A stretch of DNA of 7,114 bases from Chloroflexota bacterium (GTDB lineage: Bacteria; Chloroflexota; Ktedonobacteria; Ktedonobacterales; Ktedonobacteraceae). The notes beneath the pieces are model-generated. The model saw only the letters and a list, made by a program, of their open reading frames with translations. It did no database searches and was not told the origin of the DNA. Made by a program: the position numbers and the translations under genes. This document shows positions 1-6,463 of this stretch, in pieces (the first letter of the stretch is position 1; every line of letters starts with the position of its first letter). The DNA lies in the NCBI GenBank assembly GCA_021828635.1, contig JAJZEJ010000099.1, forward strand, positions 1-7,114, read 5' to 3'.

Positions 1-876
1 CTCGTCAATCCAGCCGTTCTGGGCGGCGGCTTTAATCATGGAATATTCGCCACTGACGTTGTAGGCGGCAATCGGTAGATCAAAGCGGTCACGCACCTGG
101 CGAATGATGTCCAGGTAGGGCAGAGCGGGCTTGACCATCACGATATCCGCGCCCTCTTCGATGTCAAGGGCAACTTCGCGCAGTGCTTCGCGTCCGTTGG
201 CCGGGTCCATCTGATAAGAACGACGGTCGCCAAATTGTGGTGTGGAACCGGCGGCATCGCGGAACGGGCCGTAGAAACCACTGGCGAACTTGGCGGAATA
301 GGCCATAATCGGCATGCCCTGGAAGCCATTTTCGTCCAGCACGTGGCGCATCGCCCCAACACGACCATCCATCATATCAGAGGGAGCCACGATATCGGCT
401 CCCGCCTCAGCGTGTGAGAGGGCCATCCGCGCCAGCAATTCAAGCGATTCGTCGTTCTGTACCGTTCCATTATGGATGACGCCGCAATGTCCGTGACTGG
501 TATATTCACACAGACAGACATCAGTAATCACCAGCGTCTCCGGCGCTTCCTGCTTGATCGCACGAATGGCCTGCTGAATAATACCCTCGGATGCATACGC
601 CTGTGAGCCAACTTCGTCCTTCTCATTGGGAATGCCAAAGAGCAACACCGCCGGAATACCCAGGTTAGCAATACGCTCAACTTCGCGCCCAACCAGCTTA
701 AGCGGCCACTGCACGATGCCGGGCATAGAGGAAATCTCATTGGGCGCGTCGATGCCCTCGGCAATGAACAACGGATAGATTAGCTGATCGACACTCAGAT
801 GCGTCTCACGAATTAAGCCGCGTATTTTCTCGTTCTGGCGCGTGCGACGCAAACGTACAGTTGGAAACATACTCAT
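1..876 (-). CDS. hemB: Porphobilinogen synthase (5-aminolevulinate dehydratase), 3' end cut by window edge
   Basis: This enzyme condenses two 5-aminolevulinate molecules to porphobilinogen in the cytoplasm. I translated 292 residues from the ATG at 876; the family is usually about 320-330 residues, so roughly 30-40 C-terminal residues lie beyond the left edge. Visible hallmarks are the zinc-site cysteines Cys121, Cys123 and Cys131 in the segment [14 protein letters not shown], the two Schiff-base lysines Lys196 (MAYSAKFAS) and Lys249 (VMVKPALPY), and the N-terminal RLRRTR and YPLFIAEG motifs. These positions are nearly the same as in the E. coli enzyme. The three cysteines indicate the zinc-dependent class. 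The start is supported by AGAGGAG seven bases upstream; a second ATG at 870 would sit 13 bases from it. It is the last visible gene of the heme cluster, 34 bases after hemL. Third codon positions look richer in G and C than in hemD. No frameshift was seen. Confidence 0.97.
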   Translation of the reverse strand, partial: MSMFPTVRLRRTRQNEKIRGLIRETHLSVDQLIYPLFIAEGIDAPNEISSMPGIVQWPLKLVGREVERIANLGIPAVLLFGIPNEKDEVGSQAYASEGIIQQAIRAIKQEAPETLVITDVCLCEYTSHGHCGVIHNGTVQNDESLELLARMALSHAEAGADIVAPSDMMDGRVGAMRHVLDENGFQGMPIMAYSAKFASGFYGPFRDAAGSTPQFGDRRSYQMDPANGREALREVALDIEEGADIVMVKPALPYLDIIRQVRDRFDLPIAAYNVSGEYSMIKAAAQNGWIDE

Positions 877-883
877 CTCAAAA

Positions 884-890
884 CTCCTCT
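884..890 (-). promoter_or_regulatory. Ribosome binding site of hemB
   Basis: On the minus strand AGAGGAG ends seven bases before the ATG at 876, ideal Shine-Dalgarno spacing. It decides between that ATG and the in-frame ATG two codons later at 870. Confidence 0.8.
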
Positions 891-910
891 TCTGCTCTCA
901 CTTTCACTTA

Positions 911-2227
911 CTACGCGCTAGCACGCAAGGCAACTTCAATACTCGCAACTGTCTGAGTTAGCATATCATCGTCTAGAGCCAGCGAAATGAAGCAAGCTTC
1001 AAACTGTGACGGTGGCAGATAGATACCTTGCTCTAACATCTTCCAGAAGAAACGCGCAAAACGCGCCGTATCCGCACGCTTCGCATCAGCATAATTGGTC
1101 ACAGGCTCAGCCGAGAAGTAGAGGCAGAACATCGCGCCGATACGGACTATTTGCGCAGGAGTGCTAGTCTTGCGCATTGCCTCCATGACGCCATCACCAA
1201 GCAGCTGGCTCTTCTGCTCCAATTGCTCGTATTGACCCAGCTTACGCAATTCAGTCAGTGTAGCGATACCAGCTGCCATCGCCAGTGGATTGCCGGAGAG
1301 CGTACCCGCCTGATACATGGGGCCAACCGGTGCGACCTGCTGCATAATCTCACGCCGTCCACCATAGGCACCGACTGGTAAACCGCCGCCGATAATCTTG
1401 CCGAAGCAGGTTAAATCGGGTGTGATATGGGTACGTGTCTGCATACCACCCAAAGCCACACGGAAGCCAGTCATCACCTCATCAAAGATCAGTAATGCAC
1501 CATAGTGTTGGGTCAGGCGACGCAGAGCCTCCAGGAAATCGGCTTGCGGCAATACAAGACCCATGTTAGCAGCCACGGGTTCAACAATGATGGCCGCGAT
1601 GTCACTGGGATATGTCTGAAAGAGTTGTTCAACGGCAAGAGCATCGTTATAAGCTGGGGTGAGCGTATTGCAGGTCGTCTCCCGTAGCACACCAGGACTA
1701 TCGGGCAGGCCCATCGTCGCCACACCAGAACCGGCCTGCACCAGTAGCATATCGGCGTGACCATGATAGCAGCCACTGAACTTGATGATCTTGCTACGTC
1801 CCGTGTAGGCGCGTGCCAATCGCAAGGCGCTCATCGTTGCCTCAGTGCCGGAATTAACAAAGCGAATCATCTCAACAGAAGGAACGCAATCCATGACCAG
1901 CTTCGCCAGTTCGCTCTCGGCCTGCGTTGGTGCGCCAAAACTAAAGCCGCGCTGGCTGGCCTGTACGACAGCCTCCACTACTGACGGATAGGCGTGACCG
2001 AGAATCATTGGCCCCCACGACTGTACATAGTCAAGATAGCGGTTGCCATCGACATCATAGAGGTAGGGACCATGAGCATGATCGATGAAGATCGGCTCAC
2101 CACCAACACCGCGAAATGCTCGCACAGGGCTATTCACACCACCCGGTAATAACGTCTGCGCCTCTTGATACAATTCCCGCGAATGTGCGAGATTCAAGTC
2201 ACTACCAGTAGATAATTGATTACTCAT
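911..2227 (-). CDS. hemL: Glutamate-1-semialdehyde 2,1-aminomutase
   Basis: This PLP enzyme isomerises glutamate-1-semialdehyde, the HemA product, to 5-aminolevulinate, completing the C5 pathway. The 438-residue product has the usual family length. Motifs in order are the N-terminal LLPGGVNSPVRAF (27-39), NSGTEATMSALRLAR (125-139), GCYHGHAD (152-159), the flexible active-site loop around QAGSGVATMGLPDSPGV (164-180), the cofactor-contacting aspartate in FDEVMTGFR (Asp249), and the PLP-binding Lys277 in CFGKIIGGGLPVGAYGG. The aminomutase loop and the NSPVRAF motif separate it from ordinary class III aminotransferases. The start at 2227 has GAGG five bases upstream. The gene follows hemQ after a 56-base gap holding a terminator-like hairpin, so its expression may be uncoupled from the upstream genes. 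It ends with TAG 34 bases before hemB. Confidence 0.97.
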   Translation of the reverse strand: MSNQLSTGSDLNLAHSRELYQEAQTLLPGGVNSPVRAFRGVGGEPIFIDHAHGPYLYDVDGNRYLDYVQSWGPMILGHAYPSVVEAVVQASQRGFSFGAPTQAESELAKLVMDCVPSVEMIRFVNSGTEATMSALRLARAYTGRSKIIKFSGCYHGHADMLLVQAGSGVATMGLPDSPGVLRETTCNTLTPAYNDALAVEQLFQTYPSDIAAIIVEPVAANMGLVLPQADFLEALRRLTQHYGALLIFDEVMTGFRVALGGMQTRTHITPDLTCFGKIIGGGLPVGAYGGRREIMQQVAPVGPMYQAGTLSGNPLAMAAGIATLTELRKLGQYEQLEQKSQLLGDGVMEAMRKTSTPAQIVRIGAMFCLYFSAEPVTNYADAKRADTARFARFFWKMLEQGIYLPPSQFEACFISLALDDDMLTQTVASIEVALRASA

Positions 2228-2236
2228 ATATGCCTC

Positions 2237-2275
2237 AAAAAAAGAGGAGACGTATCACACTGGATGCGTCTCCTC
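2237..2275 (-). terminator. Rho-independent terminator or attenuator between hemQ and hemL
   Basis: Read on the minus strand, a 9-bp perfect stem (GAGGAGACG at 2275-2267 with CGTCTCCTC at 2252-2244) continues past one C/A mismatch into three more pairs, closes on a six-base loop (2262-2257), and is followed directly by seven T residues (2243-2237). This is a canonical intrinsic terminator in the gene direction. It starts eight bases after the hemQ stop codon, and its T-tract touches the hemL Shine-Dalgarno GAGG (2236-2233). It could end a hemA-C-D-Q transcript, or act as a partial terminator setting hemL-hemB readthrough. A ribosome finishing hemQ could cover the 5' arm. The structure is seen in sequence; the function is inferred. 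Confidence 0.85.
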
Positions 2276-2283
2276 ATCTATTG

Positions 2284-3075
2284 TTATGCTCCAATTGCTT
2301 CGAGAATACCTTCAAGGGGTTGCGCCACGCAGGTAAACATAGGCGTGTCACGCAGGGTATACATGCTGGCTTCGGTCTCACGTAGTTCTTGCACGAGATC
2401 AAGGAAATCGGCGATGTTGTCGGTCTCGAAGGCGACGACGAACTCCTGATCGTCCAGACCGAAAGAATAGGTAGTGTTGAGCGAGACGCTAGGATATTTC
2501 AGGCCGACACTAATATGCTCGTTCATCATGCGCTTGCGGTCTTCTACTGGTAACGCATACCACGGGCGTGTCTTGACAAAGGGATAGACAAAGAGATATT
2601 TCTTATCATCCGGTGTAATCACCAGACGCGGGTCATGTACACCACGCGCATTCTTACCCACATAGACCGAACGCTTGGTCATGGAGAGGAAACCATGCGA
2701 TTCACGCAGGTATGGTCCTATTGCACTACGACGAATCTGGCTACTCAGTGAGCGCAGATCATCAATATCATAGGTGGCTTGCCAGATCATAAAATCGCAA
2801 TCTGAGCGCACACCATAGAGGCTAAAAGTGCGAATCAGCTTCTCTTCGCCATACCGCTCGACGATTTCTTTGAACTGTTGCCTGCCGCCTTCACGCACAT
2901 CAGTTGGAAGCAGAAACCACTGCGGGTCGAGTTTATAAAAGGTGAAACGCACAAACTGGCGTGGCTGCTTGGGCTTAGGCTGCGCGGGTTGCGCTGCTGG
3001 CTCTGTCTGTGGTGTTTCTGGCATTTCAGGGCGCGTTGCCTGTATATCAGAAGTGATTACTGTTTGTTCCGCCAT
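2284..3075 (-). CDS. hemQ: Coproheme decarboxylase (chlorite dismutase family, HemQ/ChdC)
   Basis: Members convert iron-coproporphyrin III to heme b by two peroxide-dependent decarboxylations, the last step of the coproporphyrin-dependent pathway. The 263-residue product has a proline- and glutamine-rich N-terminal extension (about 12-40) that looks disordered, then a two-part chlorite-dismutase fold. Key positions are Tyr164 in LFVYPFVKTRPWY (catalytic tyrosine candidate), His187 in MMNEH (proximal heme ligand candidate) and His147 in GVHDPR. The 23-residue Tyr-to-His spacing, and a His 17 residues before the Tyr, match actinobacterial ChdC, which has a distal histidine (C. diphtheriae His118, Tyr135, His158), rather than the Firmicutes type with a distal glutamine. 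Further family motifs are YSFGLDDQEFVVAFE (203-217) and LRETEASMYT (231-240). The start has AGGAGG seven bases upstream. It overlaps hemD by 19 bases. True chlorite dismutase is unlikely, given the heme-gene setting. Confidence 0.93.
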   Translation of the reverse strand: MAEQTVITSDIQATRPEMPETPQTEPAAQPAQPKPKQPRQFVRFTFYKLDPQWFLLPTDVREGGRQQFKEIVERYGEEKLIRTFSLYGVRSDCDFMIWQATYDIDDLRSLSSQIRRSAIGPYLRESHGFLSMTKRSVYVGKNARGVHDPRLVITPDDKKYLFVYPFVKTRPWYALPVEDRKRMMNEHISVGLKYPSVSLNTTYSFGLDDQEFVVAFETDNIADFLDLVQELRETEASMYTLRDTPMFTCVAQPLEGILEAIGA

Positions 3076-3956
3076 GATCTATCCTCCTGAATAACAAATT
3101 GAACAATCGCCGCTACCAGGCCATCAATAGTAAACTCCTCAGCTTCGATATGAACAGGCAAAGAAAGTTCACAAGCAGCTTGTGCGGTGATTGGGCCAAT
3201 ACATGCGATAGTTGTTTGCGCACACAGGTGAAGCAAGTTGTGATAGGCATCAAGATCACCTTGCGCGTATTGTTTCAGCCATGCTACAAAATGACGCACA
3301 GTTGAAGCACTGGTAAAGGTTAGCAGATCAAGTTGCTGTTGTTGAAGCTGTTGCAGGATAGCACGTCCCTGTTCATCGTCACGATCTGCGGCTTGGGTAG
3401 AATATGCGGGTATCTCATCTATCAGCGCCCCTTCTTGCTCTAAGGCAATCGTCAGTACTTTACGTGCTTCTGCCGCTCGCGCTAGCAAGATACGCTGACC
3501 GCGCAACGAAATATTCTTTTGTTGCGCATCGTTCCGCAGAGCAATCGCCACACTCTCCGCTACGTATTCTTCGGGTATCAATGCGGCCTGAATACCATAG
3601 CGGGCTAGCATTGCAGCCGTTGCCGGGCCAATTGTCGCAACCGGTACACGCATATCCTTTGGAGCATAGCCAAGCTGTTGCAAACGTTCACAACAGATTT
3701 GCACACCGTTCGCACTGGTCAAGACTAGCCAATCATAATAAGGACGACCACTATCATCAAGCGTGAAGAGCCGTTTGAGAGCTGCATCGAGCTGTGTCCA
3801 GTCCTGTGGTGGCACAATACGGATAGTGGGAAACTCAACAGGAATGGCCCCCAATTGGCGCAGACGTTCACTCAGCACACTGGCTTGCTCACGTGTGCGT
3901 GTCACCAGGACACGCTTGCCCCGAAGCGGTAGCATTGTACTTATTTGCTCAGACAC
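3057..3956 (-). CDS. hemD: Uroporphyrinogen-III synthase
   Basis: HemD cyclises hydroxymethylbilane to uroporphyrinogen III with inversion of ring D. The sequence is divergent, as is usual for the family, but shows the two-lobe pattern: LRGKRVLVTRTREQA near the N terminus, WLVLTSANGV, VATIGPATAAML, the lobe-switch segment DEIPAYSTQAA, DLLTFTSASTVRHF and IACIGPITAQA, ending with EEFTIDGLVAAI. I place the start at GTG 3956 (299 residues) because AGGAG lies seven bases upstream. A longer reading from GTG 3986 or ATG 3983 has only a weak ribosome site, and ATG 3935 has none. The chosen start overlaps the hemC stop by eight bases (GTGTCTGA), suggesting translational coupling. A glutamine-rich stretch LQQLQQQQLD sits in the second lobe. 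The 3' end overlaps hemQ. Confidence 0.92.
   Translation of the reverse strand: MSEQISTMLPLRGKRVLVTRTREQASVLSERLRQLGAIPVEFPTIRIVPPQDWTQLDAALKRLFTLDDSGRPYYDWLVLTSANGVQICCERLQQLGYAPKDMRVPVATIGPATAAMLARYGIQAALIPEEYVAESVAIALRNDAQQKNISLRGQRILLARAAEARKVLTIALEQEGALIDEIPAYSTQAADRDDEQGRAILQQLQQQQLDLLTFTSASTVRHFVAWLKQYAQGDLDAYHNLLHLCAQTTIACIGPITAQAACELSLPVHIEAEEFTIDGLVAAIVQFVIQEDRSWRNKQ
3083..3088 (-). promoter_or_regulatory. Strong ribosome binding site of hemQ, inside hemD
   Basis: A perfect AGGAGG lies seven bases upstream of the hemQ ATG at 3075, within the last codons of hemD. It fixes the start, so the proline-rich N-terminal extension is probably translated. Confidence 0.85.
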
Positions 3957-4950
3957 GTTGACGCTCCTGCTCTCTACTACCATCACTCTCTAACTCTTGA
4001 ATAATAGCATCCGCCCCCTGCGCCAGTGCCTGCTCCGCTGCGCTGATGCCAAGCGCCTCAGCATACTCCATGCGCGTCTCTGCCCGCCAGGGCATTTCTT
4101 GCTGGACGCGCACCTGTCGCTGTCCATCCAGGCTGATGACCAATCCATGCAGCAACAGTTGTTCATTTGTAATCTCGCTATAGGTGGCAACCGGCAGATA
4201 ACAACCAGCGCCGAGTCGGCGCATAAACATCCGCTCAGCCGTTGTCGTTGCCTGGGTCACGCGATCATTGAGCGGAGCCAACAATGAGCAGAGTTCTGGC
4301 TCGTCGCGTAGCTCTATTGCCAAAGCGCCTTGCCCTGGAGCAGGCAACATAAGATTCACAGGGAAATAGGTAATACGCCCAGCAAGTTGTGCAGGAAGCT
4401 CCATGCGATGTAAGCCAGCCGCTGCCAGCACAATCCCGTCATACAGACCTGCCTCCAATTTGCGCAAGCGTGTATCGACATTGCCCCGTAAAGAGAGGAT
4501 TTCAGCATCGGGATAATGTAGAAGTATTTGCGCTGTTCGACGCAGACTGCATGTACCAATGCGCAATGGGGTAGTCTGTATAGCCTGCACAGGCATCAAA
4601 CGCCCATCCACAAGCTGAAATTCGGCGTTCGAGACAAAGACATCGCGCACATCCTCGCGTGGCCCCAAAATGACCAGTTTGACACCATCAGGTTGCACCG
4701 TCGGTAAGTCTTTCAGGCTATGTACGGCTAGATCTATACGCCGCTCTTGCAAAGCGCGTTCAATCTCTGTCACAAAGACGCCATCGCCGCCGATTTTGGA
4801 CAGTGGCACATTGGTCACACGATCACCGGTCGTGTGAATCTGCTCGATAGCAATCTCAAGGCCGGGCCACTGCTGATGAAGTCTCTGGCAAACCGACTCC
4901 GTCTGTATCATGGCGAGCCTGCTGGCTCGTGTCCCTATTGTTATTCTCAT
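3949..4950 (-). CDS. hemC: Hydroxymethylbilane synthase (porphobilinogen deaminase)
   Basis: HemC links four porphobilinogens head to tail on a covalently bound dipyrromethane cofactor. The 333-residue product begins with the family's MRITIGTRASRLAM (Arg11) and contains HSLKDLP with catalytic Asp81, SLRR (Arg137, Arg138), LRGNVDTRL (Arg155, Arg161), LPAPGQGALAIE and the cofactor-attachment Cys250 in LGAGCYLP. These positions closely follow E. coli HemC. An in-frame ATG at 5022 would add 24 residues lying wholly inside hemA and not resembling the family, so I use ATG 4950. A GGAAGAG sequence ends four bases upstream. The first 95 bases overlap hemA in another frame, which is unusually long. 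The last eight bases overlap hemD. Confidence 0.97.
   Translation of the reverse strand: MRITIGTRASRLAMIQTESVCQRLHQQWPGLEIAIEQIHTTGDRVTNVPLSKIGGDGVFVTEIERALQERRIDLAVHSLKDLPTVQPDGVKLVILGPREDVRDVFVSNAEFQLVDGRLMPVQAIQTTPLRIGTCSLRRTAQILLHYPDAEILSLRGNVDTRLRKLEAGLYDGIVLAAAGLHRMELPAQLAGRITYFPVNLMLPAPGQGALAIELRDEPELCSLLAPLNDRVTQATTTAERMFMRRLGAGCYLPVATYSEITNEQLLLHGLVISLDGQRQVRVQQEMPWRAETRMEYAEALGISAAEQALAQGADAIIQELESDGSREQERQRV
3964..3968 (-). promoter_or_regulatory. Ribosome binding site deciding the hemD start
   Basis: AGGAG on the minus strand ends seven bases before GTG 3956, inside the 3' end of hemC. It favours this GTG over the longer alternatives at 3983 and 3986 and over the ATG at 3935. Confidence 0.65.
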
Positions 4951-6214
4951 TATTCTCTTCCAAAGCAAAAAGATAGCGCAAGGCTTCAGCATACACATGT
5001 CCACGCCCGGATGCCGCCGCATCTTTTAAGCGCAACATCGGTGTATGCAATAGTTTATTCATAAAGCGTGTAGTCAATTCTTGCACCGCTGCCGCCTCCC
5101 GCTCCGAGAGAGAAATGGAGAGCTGGCGCATAGTGCGGTCTAGCTCCTGCTTGCGTAGCAGTTCCACATACTGACGTAGATCGCTAATGGTGCCAACCAC
5201 GCTCAAAGATGCGAGCCAGCGCATGAATGCCTGCACTTCTTCAGTGACAATGCTCCGCACATGCTCAACTTCTTGCAAACGCATCTGGATACCACGCGCT
5301 ACCTCAGCCTGAAGATCATCGAGATTGTACAAATAGACTTGGGGCAACGCAGCTACTGCCGGGTCAACATCGCGAGGCAACGCGATATCGATGAGCAGCA
5401 ACGAATGTCCTTCACGGCGCTGCATAACGCGCTGCATCAGTTCCAGCGTCACCAATGCACGTGGCGAAAGAGTCGAGCTGATGACGACATCGGCCTCCAC
5501 CAGTGCATCTTCCAATGCGGAAAAAGGGCGATGCGTCGCGCCCAGTGATTGTGCCAATTGTATCGCATGCTCATGAGTACGGTTGACAATCACCAATCGT
5601 TGCGCCCCATTATCGCATAGATTGCGAGCAGCCAACTCGCTCATCTCGCCAGAACCGACCAGCAATACGCTAGCCTGATGCAGGTCAGGGAAGAGATGAC
5701 GCGCCAATTGAACAGCTACATGGCTGACTGAAGCGGCATTGCGGCTGATACCAGTCTCACTACGCGCTCGCTTGCCAGTTGCGAGTGCGGCGCGGAAGAG
5801 AGCAGAGAGAATAGGTCCGGCATAACCCGCACCCTGCGCAATCTCCATGGCCTCAACTACCTGTCCCTGTATCTGCGGTTCACCAGGCACGAGAGAATAG
5901 ATGCCACAGGCAACGCCAAAGAGGTGCGCGACAGCCTGCTCATCGATCAAGAAGTAGCAATGGGCCGCGATCTCCTCCTGCGCTACCTGACGTGCCTCGC
6001 TCAGAAGGCGCAGTAGCATACTTCGCTCGCTTTCAGCATCAGCACAGATAGCATAGAGTTCAATGCGGTTACATGTTGAGAGGAGAAGAGCTTCTTCAGC
6101 TATGGGCTGCGTGGCGCTTAGCACGTGAGAAACCTGACGAGATGAGCAGGCGAGTCGCTCACGTAATGCAATAGGCGCAGTGGTGTGATCGACGCCAAGA
6201 ATGACGATGTGCAT
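4856..6214 (-). CDS. hemA: Glutamyl-tRNA reductase
   Basis: HemA reduces the glutamate carried on tRNA(Glu) to glutamate-1-semialdehyde with NADPH, the first committed and usually regulated step of C5 heme synthesis. The 452-residue product shows the catalytic Cys48 in LLLSTCNRIELYA, His97 in AHLFGVACG, the GEPQIQGQV segment (111-119), GKRARSETGISRNAASVSHVAV, a Rossmann motif LLVGSGEMSELAARNL (184-199), IVNRT (209-213), LLIDIALPRDVDP and a C-terminal helical dimerisation region ending near LRYLFALEE (412-420). After that comes a 32-residue asparagine-rich, polar tail that is unlike the conserved domain and overlaps hemC. The usual GLDSLVLGEPQI reads GIYSLVPGEPQI here (Tyr106, Pro110). The ATG at 6214 has GAGG five bases upstream. 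A promoter at 6257-6284 leaves a leader of about 36 bases. Confidence 0.97.
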   Translation of the reverse strand: MHIVILGVDHTTAPIALRERLACSSRQVSHVLSATQPIAEEALLLSTCNRIELYAICADAESERSMLLRLLSEARQVAQEEIAAHCYFLIDEQAVAHLFGVACGIYSLVPGEPQIQGQVVEAMEIAQGAGYAGPILSALFRAALATGKRARSETGISRNAASVSHVAVQLARHLFPDLHQASVLLVGSGEMSELAARNLCDNGAQRLVIVNRTHEHAIQLAQSLGATHRPFSALEDALVEADVVISSTLSPRALVTLELMQRVMQRREGHSLLLIDIALPRDVDPAVAALPQVYLYNLDDLQAEVARGIQMRLQEVEHVRSIVTEEVQAFMRWLASLSVVGTISDLRQYVELLRKQELDRTMRQLSISLSEREAAAVQELTTRFMNKLLHTPMLRLKDAAASGRGHVYAEALRYLFALEENNENNNRDTSQQARHDTDGVGLPETSSAVARP

Positions 6215-6225
6215 GCAAACCTCAT

Positions 6226-6260
6226 AAATCTATAAATTATCTCTATTCTAATATAGATTT
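6226..6260. repeat. 9-bp inverted repeat across the hemA -10 box and transcription start (candidate operator)
   Basis: AAATCTATA at 6226-6234 and its exact reverse complement TATAGATTT at 6252-6260 are separated by 17 bases. The distal arm overlaps the -10 hexamer, and the predicted start at about 6250 lies between the arms. Part of one arm is upstream of the start, so a protein-binding site fits better than an RNA hairpin. The region is AT-rich, so chance remains possible. Confidence 0.4.
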
Positions 6261-6284
6261 TAGCGTTTTTTCGCCGTTCGTCAA
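6257..6284 (-). promoter_or_regulatory. Sigma70-type promoter for the hem operon
   Basis: On the minus strand TTGACG (6284-6279) is followed after 16 bases by TAAAAT (6262-6257). Each hexamer matches five of six consensus bases. Predicted transcription starts near 6250, about 36 bases before the hemA ATG. This is the best promoter-like match I found upstream of the cluster. Confidence 0.7.
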
Positions 6285-6305
6285 GATCAAAAGGTTCAGA
6301 ATTTG

Positions 6306-6332
6306 CTGAGAAAAAACCTTATATTTTCTCAG
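6306..6332. repeat. Perfect 9-bp inverted repeat upstream of the hemA promoter
   Basis: CTGAGAAAA (6306-6314) and TTTTCTCAG (6324-6332) are exact reverse complements around a nine-base spacer. The centre lies about 35 bases upstream of the hemA -35 box. No T-tract follows in either direction, so it is not a clear terminator. It could be a regulator site for hemA or for a plus-strand transcript. Confidence 0.45.
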
Positions 6333-6378
6333 GTGTTCACCTTACCCGTTCGGTGTGCATCTTGCATCATGATGAGGT

Positions 6379-6463
6379 AGCATAGGATGATTAACAGAGG
6401 AAAATGAGCATGCCTCCTGTGGTACGCGCTCAGGCTGATGGCCTCTCCACCACATCCTATGCT
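6379..6463. repeat. 11-bp perfect inverted repeat enclosing 63 bases (possible structured RNA or small element)
   Basis: AGCATAGGATG (6379-6389) pairs exactly with CATCCTATGCT (6453-6463). Inside, shorter complementary pairs nest: TGGT/ACCA (6420-6423 with 6449-6452), AGGC/GCCT (6432-6435 with 6441-6444) and GAGG/CCTC (6397-6400 with 6413-6416). On the plus strand a T-rich run follows two bases later. I recognise no named riboswitch or RNA family. No target-site duplication flanks the arms, so a MITE is not established. Confidence 0.5.

Noticed and set aside
138..764. Open frames on both strands within hemB
   Set aside because: They are shadows of the hemB frame, which is intact from 876 to the window edge with all catalytic residues.
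2284..3075. True chlorite dismutase for (per)chlorate respiration
   Set aside because: It sits within a heme-synthesis operon and has the Tyr/His pattern of coproheme decarboxylases.
3957..3986. Longer hemD start at GTG 3986 or ATG 3983
   Set aside because: There is only a weak ribosome site and no conserved residues in the extension; GTG 3956 has AGGAG at seven bases. Still possible, so noted.
4951..5022. In-frame extension of hemC upstream to an ATG at 5022
   Set aside because: The extra 24 residues lie entirely in hemA coding sequence and do not resemble HemC, whose conserved N terminus starts exactly at the ATG at 4950.
6379..6463. Cobalamin or other known riboswitch, or a MITE
   Set aside because: No conserved riboswitch core that I recognise is present, the hemA promoter lies downstream of it, and no target-site duplication flanks the arms.
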